Shown here piece by piece: positions 31,401 to 46,400 of a stretch of DNA of 64,000 nt. The notes beneath the pieces were generated by a model, which saw only the letters and a list, made by a program, of their open reading frames with translations, ran no database searches and was not told the DNA's origin. How positions within the stretch are numbered: the stretch's first letter is position 1; each line of letters opens with the position of its first letter. Made by a program: the position numbers and the translations under genes. Source of the stretch: Pomphorhynchus laevis (lineage: Eukaryota; Acanthocephala; Palaeacanthocephala; Echinorhynchida; Pomphorhynchidae); the NCBI GenBank assembly GCA_012934845.2, contig WNNJ02003657.1:93902-157901 (forward strand), read 5' to 3'.

Positions 31401-34400
31401 TTTCTAAAACATTTAGATATAACGCTCAATGGTATAAAACACCAAGCGCAATTTCCTCAGAATTCGTTTCTTTGAACATTCAATGAACTTTCAATGATCG
31501 AACTTTCAATCGAACCTGTATTGAAGGTTCGATTACTTTGATGAAAGTTCAAAAAATTTCAAGTTAAAATATAATATAAAATTCCGTTAATTTCCAGTTA
31601 AAATATAATATGTGCGAATTGAACAGAATTCTTAAAATCAAGTACAAATAATATAAAGTCTAAAAACAGTATACTGTTGTATAACGTTGATAAATCAATT
31701 GATAAATTTAACTTTTGTAACAATCGATAAAATAAAATTGATTTTATCAATTTGAACCTATAGAACTCTTTTTGTGGCTGTTTGACTGAAAGATAAGTTT
31801 TGTTCTAATAGCATGTAGAATTTATTTATATGTAAACATCATTTTCGGAAAGCTCTAATTTAGAGTTCTAATATATAAAACAATATTATGGCATCGAAAC
31901 ATAAACATATATAACATAAAAATATAATATAAAAGTATTAATAACATAATTCGTATCTATGAAGACAATATTTGAACAATGTAGTATACTCACAGTCAAA
32001 TACTTTATATTTTTGAATTTTCATTGAAGATTCGCAAATCGAACATACAATGAAGATTCGATTACTTTGATGAGAGTTCGAAAACATGTCAATGCTGAGA
32101 TTTTTAAAATAAGTTAGTATCATTATACAAGGTATTAGAAGCAGACAGAACAACTGCTACAATCCTCTAATTATTTATATTTTTAAATCTTTATCGAGTA
32201 GATATGGTCGACAGTTATTTTTTGGAAATTGCTTTCCACGAACGTTATACATTTTGACCTATTTAACCTGGTAAAGCAGTGTATGAGCGTTACTGTATTC
32301 TTAATTGTAGTAAGTAATAGAACTCATGCAACTGGAATCGCATTGTTCATAGTGATTATCAAAGATAATGCTGGGTTCATCATAACGTAAAATTAAATTA
32401 AATTTGAATTTGCAAATATCGATATTAATTTTGAAATTACCTGATTGTCGCGAATATGAAGCTCACTTGGATATAGTTAAAACAGTTACTCGTGACCTTA
32501 ACTCTGTGGGTATACAAAGAATTAAAAAATGATCCAAACTAGCAGAACTGCACTCGAAATAAACAAATTTCTTACGAATATGTGCTTTTGTAAATTAATC
32601 AGGTTTTTAAAAGGCGCGACTAACAATTTTGTTTTGTGCATAACTCGTTGGCTTATGATATCGTGTTTTCAGAAGACGATTTTGAATTCTAATCAGAGCG
32701 GGTTAGAAGCCAAGTAAAAATTACTTTGTGGCTGAAAACTATTTAGCGAAATAATATTTAAGGGATCTCATATCTATTATTTGTTAAAAGCGTACAGACG
32801 TAAACACACATAAACCCCTAGTTGGTTACGTTATCGAGTTTTTTTATTCTTTATTGTTTCATGTTAATGATATTATTTTTGTTTTTAAATTAATTTTAAG
32901 TAAGCATCATTGTCCATCTGTTTCAATAAACTGAAACAGACTCCGTAACAACTTCGAACAATTACCGCTTTGTCGAATTTTATATGTTCTTGTATAAATG
33001 CACATACATTGTTTCTTTAAAAATTATTTACACGGGTTTAATACACTTGAAGATAATGCAGGAGTTTTATTCTTTTAATATTTCGATAAGTATCGTTTTG
33101 TTAACATTCAAATTCGGTGTAACTAAACCACTAGTTATTACCTTAAGTAGAATTCACTTAATTTTATATTTCATATGAAAATATATTTGCACTCTAAAGG
33201 CTTCTTAGCATTTAGGACAGTTATACAATGCTTTCTTGATTTTGCAAATTGGCCGTTTTGATGAATTGCAGTTTGACTTTGTTTTAGAGAAATAGCAAAT
33301 TTTAATATTTTTTAAGTTTTTTAAAATAAAAATGATTGATAGTTATAAGCTAAAGTTTATTATAGTTTATTATTTAGCTAAACTTTATTATAAGCTAAAG
33401 TTCTTATAATTAAAATGCGCCGTTGGTTCTCGACAAATCTAGAGTCTCTTTATTGGGTTTTCATAATCAATACCTGTTGTTTATAAATATTTTCGTTTAT
33501 TTATTCGCTGATTACCTTTTACTTCACAAAAATTTTATTATCAACTAATTATAGTTTATTTTCTGAAATTGTTTTTAAATTCTGTCTGCTAGTAGTGATA
33601 TGCTCTCCAAAAGCTTCCAAATATTTCGGTCATTTATTTCGCCATTTAGATGTATTTCCTGGAATGTTTTTATTATTTTCCGGAATGTCTTTTATTTCCC
33701 AGAATGTTCTAAACTGTTTTAGATTTCATTTGTATCAATTCCGCAATCTTTATTTCTTCTTTGCATGTATATTCTTTTTATATATATTTGCACTCTAAAT
33801 GCTTCTTAGCATTTAGACATGTTTAATTTTTGACACATTTTAAGAATTTGTTTAATTTATTCTTATAAAGTATATAACTCAAATTTATGTAACTTCAATT
33901 AAGTGATATGATTTTTGGTATAGTTATCAGAGTGTGCTAATAAATAATGATATTTGTTTTATATTCTTTGCATTCCTGAGTATTCTGATCTTTAGTTTGT
34001 AAACGAATCCTCAACATCGAACGATTGATTGCAACCGTTCGATGCTGCTTTCATTTAGATCAGTTTATTGTGTCTATGTATTTCTTTTATACATAATTTT
34101 TTAAATTAAAATTTTCTACCTGCAATTCGATATTTTATAAATCAACATTTTTATTATGAATTGATTAATAAATAATATATTGATATATAAATAAGACATG
34201 ATTTTAGATTTGTGTTCATTTGAATGATGATATGTTATTAGGTATTGGCTCTTATTGCTCTATCCAACTTAGTAGCGAGGCCAAATACATGCTAGTTATG
34301 TATTTATTCTTATGTGATATATTATTCTTGTACAGAATAAATTATTTTGTTTCTATCCAATAAAATTTTAAAGTTAAGTATTTAATGTTTAAAACCGAAT

Positions 34401-37400
34401 AGTATCTTTAAAATTATAAAATATTTTGCATTATAATTAAATAACATTTAATATTATTTTATAATATTTAATATTTTTTGTTAAGATTAAAATTTAAAAT
34501 AAAAGTCAATTTTTATAATTGACTAATACATAACAGACGTTGTATCATAATAAGGATTAGAGGCCATCAGAAGGAATTGATATGCTATCAGGTTTCGGCC
34601 CCAACCTTCTCTACCCAACATAGCAGCTGTGCTAAATACATGCTAGTGACTTATTTCCTGTGATGAAATTTGATTATCAAGTATTTTATTCTAATACAAA
34701 GTATATCATTTATTATCCATAATTTTTTTCTCTTAATAGTTTAAATGTATTGTTAATAATATTTTGTTGATTTAACATAACATAGCATTTACTTAATATA
34801 CAAATTGTGCTCGTTGTTTCCTCTGATCCAATGGCCATGTGGTAGATGCAGTGACAATTCACGGACGAGACTCGATCAGGCATAACGGTCCTGAGTGGCA
34901 GACCAAACTTCTCTTTCAGAAAGTCAAGCGTTCTTTATCAAGATGGAGTGTTTAATCTCTCCACCTATACCGAGGTCTGCCTCGGGGTCTTTGCCCAGAA
35001 AGTTCAATTTTGAGTACTTCACAAAAACACGCCTCCTTTTCATCATCAAAACGTGGCCTAGCCACTTCAGCTGACTTCCTTTAACGTGGAGAAGCATCGA
35101 ATTTACTCCAAAATTCTCACAGATGACTGAACTTCAAACTTTATCTCTAAGGTTGAAGTCAGCCACACCATGAATTAACCTCATTTCGGCCACCTATACT
35201 AGATATCTAGTTCTTTCAGTCATCTTCTAACGTTAATTTATTCATTAAGTGAGGATAGTTGAAACGATTAAGCAATAAATTGAAAGCTTCGCCTGATTGA
35301 TTAGCTCTATCTTTACCACCAATGATTTGCGCGAAGAACCCATTATCGCGTTAGCGGCCCATATCCCTTGTCAATCTTCCTACCATCACTCGAGAACAAA
35401 ACGCCCAAGTACTTAAACTCTTCCTAGTCGGGTAAGGCTTTATCACCAATTCCTATCGACGTTGCGACCTTGTTCCGAGCAGAGCACATCGAGCAGTTTT
35501 GGCCTGCTAACTTCAATACCGGCCGCTTTACATTCCGCTTTAAATAGATACCGCAAGCATTGTAGGTCATCAGTATTAAAGGCCGACCAGACAACATCTC
35601 TGCGTTAAGCCAAGCTAATGTCCTAATGGCATCAAACTGAAGACCCAACTTCAACAAAGCGCCACGTTTTGAAATTTTTTGTCCATGTAAACAAGTAACA
35701 ACAGTGGAGACAGTAGACAGCCATGACAGAGCCCAACACCCAATGGAAAAGACTCAGACTTCCTGTCTAAAGCACAAACACAGCTCGTACATAGTTTGTA
35801 CAAAGATGCCACAGCTACACGGAGGTAATGCGGAACTTTGTACTCCTTAAGTACATCCCACAACCTATCTCTTGGTACCAGATCGAACGCCTTCTCTAAA
35901 TCCCCAAAACACATGTGGACTGGTTGAACGTACTCCCAGGTGTATTCGAGAATAGTTGAAAGAGTGAAAAGCTAATCCGTTGTTCTTCTATCAGAAGAAA
36001 GCCACATTCCTCCTCCTGCAACTGTCCCTCGACTATTGTCATATCTTTAGCTAAATGATCTGGCAAATAGATTACAGAGTAGGCTAATTAGAGTAATGCC
36101 CTATAAATAAAATAGTCTCTTCAATTTTCTTTCTTTTAGATTGGAATTACAAAGAGCCTTTAAAATATCTGGTTGAATCTCATCAACACCAACAGATTTG
36201 CCATTACGAAAATGGTAAATCTGCTTTTTTACGAAGTTTGTGAACAACAGTAGTGACCTCTGTTAAGGTAATTGAATATTAGATTAAACTCAAAAATTCT
36301 TTTTCCACAAGAGAATGCACGTCATCCGTATTAAGAATACCTCTAAAATGCTTATTCCAACGACTAAGTATTTTTCAATATCGGTTAGCAAATGCCCATA
36401 TTGTCTAAAACAATCTGGGCAGATTTCTGCTTTTCAACACGAAGGGATTTGATCGTTTTCCAGAGCATCTTAGAAGCTGATCGATAATCAAGTTCGATAC
36501 GCTCACCAAGCATCACCCAAGTTCATTTCTTTATCTCAGCAACTGCTAGAGCTTTAGCATGTCGATACCTGACTATACACTTCCGTTACCTATCCACAAG
36601 GCTGGCTTATAACCCACGTTATTCTGATAAATGACAGCTCTTACTACAGGTGTCCACCAAGCACTTCGAGGATTACATCCACTACAGTTACCTACAAATC
36701 TTCGAAGTCGCTTTGTCAGGCGAAGTTTTGAACATCGACCACTCTTGTTCGATATTATCTACCTCTTCTCGCAATTGGACAAAGTTCACCCGAAAATGGT
36801 TAGTAAAGACTTCCCTTACAGAAGGCACTTCCAGACGTTTCAAACGAACCCTAACACTACGTTTAGGTTCTTTTTGTATGGTAGCCTACTTTTTCAGCTT
36901 ATCTTACTACTTACAAGGTAGTGGTCGGTTGACAACTCAGCATCTCTCTTAGATGATACTATTACGAAATCGATCATTGACTAAGAGTATCATGATGCCA
37001 TGTGCATCGGTTGATTTCTTTATGTTAGAACATGGTGTTGGTTATTTACAAATTGTTAAAAGAACGAAAATGCAATAACTTAATACCTCTCGCGTTCAGA
37101 TCGGGGTTCCGTTCTTCCCCACTAATATCTTCAAGGTAGCACAGTCATTGCCGTTAAAGCCGCAGTACGACTTTAATGGTAGTAGCACGACTTCAAGGTA
37201 GCACGTGACCATTGAAGTCGCCCAATAAAATAAGAGAATCACCCGCAGGTTTACCATCAAGTAAATCCTAAAAATCATCTACGAAAGCTACGTATTCCGA
37301 GCTAGCGTTAGGTGTATTAGCACACAACTGTTGACCCATTTCCTCCCTTGACTACAAGTCTCAAGGACCCTAACCTTTCATTTACTAAGCAAACCTTCTC

Positions 37401-40400
37401 TGCGGCTAACGACATTCGGGGTTTGTGAGTATTACCACATCGCCCGTCGACGCTTTCCCGTAGCAACCATCAAATAGTGCAAAGTTCAACCTTGATTCTT
37501 AAGTTGTGTACCGGAACCTGAATAATTGTGAGAAGTAACTCCAACTATTTCAAGACTGTAGCGATAACCTGTTTTTTTTTCAATTCAGCGAAGTAACGTT
37601 ACACGTTCTTTCAGATAGACTAGTCTACTGCAGTAAACGTTGACTTTTAGTTCTTTCATTGCGCGCAACTGCCTGATCGCACGGCACCCGACTTTGACAA
37701 TTAATTCAGTCAGTGGTAAGCTGCCCATCGTGTTGAATTTGTATAATTGAATTGTATCTCGGCGTCATTGTCATTGCCCTTGTTTTTGTTCAGTTATCTG
37801 CTGTCCTTCGTACTTTTTAGTAATAAAATGACATTTCCTGCAGAACACGGTTTTGTTCAAATCTTTGCTGTACAATATTCTGTGATAGCCCAATATCTTC
37901 TGTTGCGAATAAGCAATTCCTTAATGACCCTCCTTTGCTTTCTTAACAGTAATTCATCGTTAGGGTCATAAGAGGGATCTTAGCTAGCTAACCAATAAAC
38001 TAATACTACGGCTGATACAAGCCGCTCACTTATTTAGCCCCTTGAATATTCGGATGTTGCCTAGACTGTACCTCGGCGAGATTAACTGATCATAGGCAAG
38101 ACCCAAACTGAACACATCAATCTACGACGGATCGGTTGTGCCTGTAATTTCGGTCTCAAGAGATAAATCCAATGAATTGAGTAATATACGATGTATTCTA
38201 ATAAGGAATAGAAGTCATCAGGAGTAACTGTTAGGTTATCATGTAATTGACGTAAACTGACGTATTTTTTCAAAGGCTATCTGCTGTAATTGACGTATGT
38301 CGAAGTTCTAAATATTATTTTAAAATTTTAATATTTACTCTTTGATCACAGGCGCATACACATTATTTTATGAATTTATACCACATGACAAATTTTTAAT
38401 CCATCCAACTGTTTGTTTTTTCTTTAATTTTTCAAAATTTTATCTAACATTTTTGTTTTTATTAATTTTATTATTTATCGAGAATTGCTTTAAATTACAG
38501 CTTTAATTGCTTTAAATTAATTTAAATCAATTTAATTCGGATGTTGCCTAGACTGTACCTCGGCGAGGTTAACTGATCATAGGCAAGACCCAAACTGAAC
38601 ACATCAATCTACGACGGATCGGTTGTGCCTGTAATTTCGGTCTCAAGAGATAAATCCAATGAATTGAGTAATATACGATGTATTCTAATAAGGAATAGAG
38701 GTCATCAGGAGTAACTGTTAGGTTATCATGTAATTGACGTATACTGACGTATTTTTTCAAAGGCTATCTGCTGTAATTGACGTATGTCGAAGTTCTAAAT
38801 ATTATTTTAAAATTTTACTATTTGCTCTTTGCTCACAGGCGCATACACATTATTTTATGAATTTATACCACATGACAAATTTTTAATCCATCCAACTGTT
38901 TGTTTTTTCTTTAATTTTTCAAAATTTTATCTAACATTTTTGTTTTTATTAATTTTATTATTTATCGAGAATTGCTTTAAATTACAGCTTTAATTGCTTT
39001 AAATTAATTTAAATCAATTTAATTGCTTAAATAAACTTTACTAAACTTTAATCAATTTAATTGCTTTAAATTACAGCAAAATATCTAGATTAGCTATTAT
39101 TTTAGTTATTCCATTAACCTAGATATTAACCTCTTATAAAAAAGAATTTATTTTTACGTGGCAAATGCGTGCTGGCGCACGCTTGCATGACCACAACAAC
39201 AAATAAAATCTAAATCATGTGTCGAGCAGGTGGGTACGGAAGCGGCATTTGAGTGTAATAAAGAAGGGAAGAGCGGCGGACGTCGAGTGGGAGCTGATTC
39301 CAGTCGAGTGGGGCGGCCACAAGGAAGGATTGGATATCGTAGTTGTTAGAGTAATTTGGATTGTAGAGTAAGAGGGAATTACGGGAACGCGTTGATAGAG
39401 AGAGGTGGGACGAGTGTCGTCTAAGAAAGGGAGGTTACGAATGATGGGAAGCCAACAACGATGAGACGAAAAGTTACGAAAAGAAGGCGGAGTTGTATGC
39501 GGATGTGGATGGTGAGTCAGGAGAGTTGGGCAAGATATGTGGATGTGTGGTTGAAGCGACGGAGACGTAGGAGCAATCGAAGGGCGGAGTTGATGTGTTA
39601 TAGGGGTAGGATGATGGATTTTTGAGAATTGTCAATAAAGGCTGAGACAGTAATCGATTTTAGGGAAGAGAAGCAATGAAAGAAGAGACATGCAAGAACG
39701 GAAGTTGATAAGTGGCCAGATACAGCGGATGTCACGGAGAATTAAGTTAGATGAGCAGACCTTGTTACGTACGAAGGGTTTAAGGGGAAGTGGTAATCGA
39801 AGCGGAAGCCTAAGAAAGTGAGATTATGGACTATGTGGACTATGATTGATGAAGCAAAAGGTAAAGGGGAGGATATATATTATGTTACCGGGGAGGAAGC
39901 ACATTATTTTGGACTTATCGGGGTTTAGAACGAGAAGAAGATGGGAGAGACGTTTGTAGATTGAAGAAAGACAGTTGGAGGCAGAAATGCCGATATAATG
40001 TATGCGCTGGGAGGGTGCATGAACATAGATGAGGATGTCATCGTAATATCGCATTATGTTAAATGAGTAAAGTTTGATAAACGGAGAGATCGCAAAGCAG
40101 AAGAGAGAAAAGCAGGGACCTAGTACTGAACCTTGTTGGATCCCCTCCAAAAAATAGGAATGGTAGGGGAGGATGATGAATTAGAACAGACGCGAAAAGA
40201 ACGGTCGGATAGATTAGGAGCGAACCATGCTATGGAGGGGGAGTAAAGCCGTAATCATAACGAAGGCTGGAAATGAGGGTGAAGTGGTCGACGAAATCGA
40301 AGGCGGTGTAGAAGTAGAGGGAGATGAGAAGATGATAACACTATATAGAGTCTTGTCACGAGAATGAGTAGGTTGTTGTAAACTTTCATGCAGGCGATTT

Positions 40401-43400
40401 CTGTGGAGTGATAAGAGCGGAAAGCGGATTGGAAAGGAGGGTACAGATTGGATGAAAACAGGTAGACGTTGATCTGTATTAATATGAGGCGTTCTATGAG
40501 CTTAGAAAGTGTGCGGAGTAGTGAAATGGGTCGATAGCTAGATTGGAGGGTCGAGCGATTGTTTCTAAAGGAGGGGACGAACGGTTGCGGATTTTTAGTG
40601 TGAAAGGAAGATACTGCTGCGGATGGACGAGTTAAACAAGGTTGTGAGAAAATAGGATATCGATGAGCATATGGATTTAATACCACTGTGGGTAGGCAGG
40701 GGATCGGCAGGTGAGGTTTTGTTGGGCAAGGACATGAGGACAGATGATACTTGGGTAGGTGGGACAGGGATAAGATGAAAGAGTTCCGGGATGATGAGGC
40801 TAGACTGGGGGGCAGAGTGGGTAGGATGGATACCGGGGTGAGAGATAGCAACGTGGATACTTTGGTCTGGAGAAATTACGAATAATCATTGGGATTAATG
40901 CTTTAAGACATATGAGCGAAAAATGATTGAGTTTAAAGTATTCCAGAGAGTCTTAGAGCTGAATGAAGTGATGATTTTATGCTGCCAGAAGGTATTGCAT
41001 TTGGTACGTAGTAGGTTAAGATGAGACCAGCCAAGAGCAAGATAGGAATCACGGAAAGACGGAGTTATCGAGCGGAAATAACGTTTCAGAGAGCGGTGAT
41101 AGACTCGAAAAGCATGAAGGAATCGACGCTTTGAGAATAGGTATTGAATGTCAAACCATGGGGCACGGTGCAAGCGACGGTGTGAGTGAGGCTTGGAGGG
41201 CAAGAGAAGATCGAGAGTGGATGTGAGTTCAGAGTCGAAAAGAAAGGTAAGATCCTGAGGAGAAGATGATGTTTTTGTGAGAGAGGATAGAGACGATTAT
41301 CGTAAAGCAGAGCTGAGAATAGGGAGATCAAGATTTTTTCATGGCGACTTAGGATGGTAGGTGTGTGAGGCGGGGTTTTGTTGGAAGTGATATCAAGGTT
41401 GACCAGAGCGAATGGTAGATTAGGGTCGGATATGGACATCGAGTTTGTTAAAATGATGAACCATGACGGTATACAATGACGAGATTTAGAGTGATCGGGC
41501 TAGAAGAACGACACGTCAGCAATTCAAAAGAGCAATGACTGGAAAAGGCAGTGATTTTGCGAAGAAACGATGGATGACGGGTAAATGCGTCACAGCCGCC
41601 ATTATTAGAGAATTCAGAAACGAATGATCTGAGAGGGCGGGCGGATTCGACTAGTGAGTAACCGGCAGAGGGCAGACGGCTAATGGGGAGGTCTTTGGAA
41701 TCAGATAGCTAGGATTCGGTGAGGCAGATAAGATGGTAGGATTGTATTGTGTAGAGGTTGAGGATGATATCGGATTTATGGAGTATAGATCTAGTGTTAA
41801 AGGCCAATGCGGAAGCAGTGTGTGGTGGTTTTAGGGGCTAATGGAGAAGACACAGGGGGATATTGAGCGCCATCGAATTTTGGGGCGGGTTTGGAAAGCT
41901 TGAAAATTTCAGTTAATGTTTCGAATAGAGAGAGGGATGTTTCGCCGTTTTTCTCGCGACGCCGTTTTTTGATGCGGGTAGAAGATAAGCGATTTCGGAT
42001 AGGGTGCGATTGATGAAAATGCGAGTTCATGAATAGGACATAAGTTTAAATGAGTTTAATTTATGGAGAATAGATCTAGTGTTGAGGAGGCTGAAGCTGA
42101 AACCGTAATGGGATATCGGTGCAGTCTTTACTGTAAATCTGTATATTTGAAAAAAAAGCAGTATTCATATCATTTTATCCCATATAATAAGTAATCATTA
42201 TTAATCTATATGTAGAAATTGTGGTCACTGATTTTATAACATGGCAAACCGGCACTTCAAAGATGTATATACCGTCTGCTAGTCACCAATACGTTCCCCG
42301 GAGATGTCCGGTATATTATCTGTATGCAGCGTCGTTTTGTCGGGGCTTCCAATTCTGGTAGGTAAGTCACAACTCATTGGTGATTGACCACGCTCACAGG
42401 AATGTCGTCCACAAAGGGCAGCTATACTGAATCCATCGCCAACGTCGTTATTCTATCTCTGTCAAGCTGCAACAATACTCAATTCCCCGCCGTCTAAATG
42501 TCAGATGCCGGACGGTTCTCGTTGTCAATGTTGGAAAGCCATTGCCGATCGATACTCTCAATCAGCCTCGAGAAAAATGGAATGATCATTTGCTCATAGT
42601 ACGGTATTTGAACCATGGTTGGACTGCGGAAGCAGATATAAAGCGTGATCTTTTCAGGATCGCCAAGTAGCACCTGCAACAGTGACGTATCAACTGCCTC
42701 GTTTAGGCTCGGGAAGACAATCAAATTCCTACATATCACGATGCTCTTACAACGTTTCTTCGCTTAGTGAAGCACAGCGGCGAGCTCAATGCAGGCAATG
42801 CCGGGCTTCAAAATTGTTAGGTGATAATTGAGCAAATCAAGCGCCTTATTATCTGTTGTGTGGGTCGAAATCAAGCAACACTCGAACTCCGAAACTTGTT
42901 TGTACACTGTTTATTCCAGTACTGGACGAGTCCACTATGAAATCTACCATCTCATCACATATTTCTTCTATCGAAATGCGTTTTACTCTCATTGTCTGAG
43001 AAATCTTATTGTAAGCGGCTAGTCAACCGTTAATAGCTATTGAAAACGGCTCAACAACCGTGTAATGTTGAGACAAACATGTTGACTAATTCCGGCAGGT
43101 TTTGAAATAAAACATTATCTGAGTTACACGTGCTCAAGGCATAAATGGCATCCTCTTCGGATCCTGTTGATTGAAAATTATAGCTCATAATCAGGGACAC
43201 GTGCTTTCTGGATATATTAGTGGCATTTTTTGAATACACAAATGGGCCATTTGGTAATCTCTATTGCTCGTGATAAAGGGAACACGTTTAGGAAACCTGC
43301 GTATTTCCGTCCTCTTCACGCACAGACTCGGCAGTCATACCGCCACCAGCACTGACAGCGTGATCTCGGCTGGAGATCACACTGGCGTCGACGTTCATCA

Positions 43401-46400
43401 ACGAGCCGGCAGTGTGTTGGAGTCGATCGATGGCAGCGACCTCCAACGTCGACGATACAAACAGCGTTATAATGAAAGGGTTTGAGTACGAAGGCGGCTG
43501 TCTAACCGGATATACGCCTTCTCTTATTTGAACATCATCGAGGCTTTCGCTATAGGCGTTTTGTGGATTATGGATGATAGTTTCGATTTGTGGATTATAG
43601 TTTTGCGGAATAAGGAAAACCATAGAGTTGACTCGCGGAGTTGGGTTGTTGCAATCACCAATTCTTACTTTCTATAATGGGTTGTCCTAAATCATCGAGG
43701 CTTTTGATAATAGCTTTGGCGTTCCCTCTATAATTGGTAATATAATTAATAATTATAATAGTAATACTAATATATAATAATTTTTTTAATTTTCTAATAA
43801 TTTTTAATTTAAAACACAGTTATTTGAATGTTCATCATATATGAATGTTCATCATATATCCTGTACAATTATATGTTCATCATATAATTGTACAGGATAT
43901 ATGTACAATTATAATGGACACGCATCCCCAGCATTTGAAAATCAAGAGTAAAATATATATTTAAATTATTTCCGCACTGCTGCTTCCATCTCCTCGTAAT
44001 GGTATTGCCACACATTTTCATCTGGGTGCACGGATACAGTATGATTGGGCTCGTGCAAGGGCGATGCTCAAACTTGATCGTATTCCGGCCATTACTTCAT
44101 AACTTCTTTTGTGTTAAAGAGAAATCTTTTTCGCCATTGTCTTCAGAAGTATGGAGGTTGTAGGTGTGATTGCTCCGTTAGTTGCGAATACAACTGGGCA
44201 GAACGACGCATGCTCGATGTCAGTTATCCTTTCCTCGTATTTAGCCTTCTTTCTTTGCTCATGATATTCGAATGTTGATTATACAGACTTTGCGTGGTAG
44301 GAGGGAGCTTGATTATTGAAAATAGTGACGTCTATAAACGTCCGCTCTAATACCAAAAGGCCGCTGTACACTATGTCTGAACATGCTTGTAATAGTGCTG
44401 TCGTTGTAGTTCTCTAGAGGTGTATGTTGTTTTCGACTTGCTGTAGTTCAGGCTCGACCGCTACACCACTGCAAATATCGTTGAGCGTAGTTGCGAGTAT
44501 ATCCCGTATTTCATTATGTCGTATTGTCGGTAACGCACCCTTTAGCACGACAGTGCATGTGACAGACTAATGGCATCACCGCATTGACATTTGTCGGACA
44601 TATTGCGGGGTGTCCAATTATACCGCGCAGCCAAAGCATCATGGAATTCTCGTGTGAATAAGTGTAGTCCTAGTTTTGCGATAGGACGTGCGTTCAACCA
44701 GCTAGAAGCGCCGAGTGCGGAAGCGTATTCGATTGACAAGGCGACCTGATCTGAAACCTGTAAAGTGATTTGTTCTTTTCGATAAACCGCTTTTCTTTCA
44801 TTTGCATCATGTATGGCTCTCAAAACATTAGTTTGTGCTAACTGCACAATTTCGGGACCACCAGAATCGTCGTACGCTTGCCACAGCAATTTCGCGCTTT
44901 CAAATTGGGTAAATGCCTCGATTTGGAGATCTCGAAAGCCCAAACCCCCTAGTTTTGCCGGCAATGCGAATATCGAACGATCAGTAGATGTCGGTTCGTG
45001 TCCCGTAACTTTAGTGGAAAATTCGCTGAAAATGAGGTCAGTCATGGGCACAAACCAGGCCGGGTCACACAGTGTCGTGCGACAGATGTGTGTCCATTTT
45101 GCTTGAACAGCATGTACGAAGGCTGCATAGCATGAGTGTGAGTCTAGCTCTGAGATAGACATCAAATTTGTAATGAGCTATTTCCAATCATCAACTGATC
45201 TTTTGACAAAGTTTTCGATGAAATTAGTATCACCAACAGGGCTCCACAGTATTTTTAATCCGCATCGGTGTAGTAATAGTAATATTACTAATAATAGTAA
45301 TATAGTAATAGTAATATATTATAATATATATTATATTTAAGCAGGTATCTCATGCTGCTTGTTCTTATCTCTGTGGATTGTGTGCAGCTAAAGCAATCAA
45401 CGAAACCCGAATTGAAGTATTAAACTTAAAAGCCAGTTAATATCAAATGGTTCAAATAGTTGCTGGACAGACAAAGATAGTATACATAGAATAGTAAATG
45501 AGTCTATCAACTCATTTGCATCAATAAGCAGGTATCTCATGCTTTTTGTTCTTTTCAACGCACACCAGAGGTAAATAATCTTATTCTAAATTAGCAAACT
45601 CTCTTGATAAGAAAAACGCTATGGCCTCACATCTGATAGTTCGTAATTTACCCGTTTCTGAAAGCAAGCAACAAGTTATATTAAATCTCTTCGAGGAAAT
45701 TGGTTGTCCTTTGGTCGGACAAAAACTAGACTTTCATCGACACCCTGCACTGCATACTAGCTCTCCTCCGTGGGATAAGGTAAAAACTAGCGTCAGCCAT
45801 GTGGAATCATCTTCAAAATCTTCGTTTAAGCTTAAGAATTCATCTCTCTTTCAAAAGGTGTACTTGTGCTCTGATTTGTCGAAACTTGGATAAGAGATTA
45901 CGGAGAGAATTATCCGAACGAAAAAAGTCAGACCCAAATAAGCGATATTTTATTAGAGGGCTTAAGATAGTTGTTTCATCAAATAGGGAAGCCCACGCAG
46001 TAAATGAGAGCTTCCCAGTACTCGGCGAAGTTTGATCTACAGGAAACAACGATCTTTCTAACCCAGCAAATATATGACTAACAATTGAAAATGGTTTAAA
46101 TGTAAATCCTCCCGCAAAACTTCAAGTAAATCATCCAGTGTATCCTCTAATTGGTTCGACTCCCCTGCTTCCCAAGTCTTCCTGGAAAGTAGCCGTTTTA
46201 AATATCCGCTCTCTTAATAACAAGTTTGATTCAGTATATGATCTTTTCCTTCATAAATCTTTGGATGTTTTGTGTATAACCGAATCTTGGCACGTTGATC
46301 AGAATGATTACTCTCTTAAACGCCTCCGCTCTTTAAATCTCTCTGTGGTCGATAAGGCTCGTACACGACCTATTAGTTCAAATCGATCAATTAACCACGG

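Noticed and set aside
38082-38760. Two similar 63-codon minus-strand frames as a duplicated gene
   Set aside because: They arise from the 487-bp tandem duplication of non-coding repeat DNA; sequence changes are not biased to silent sites and no family was recognised.
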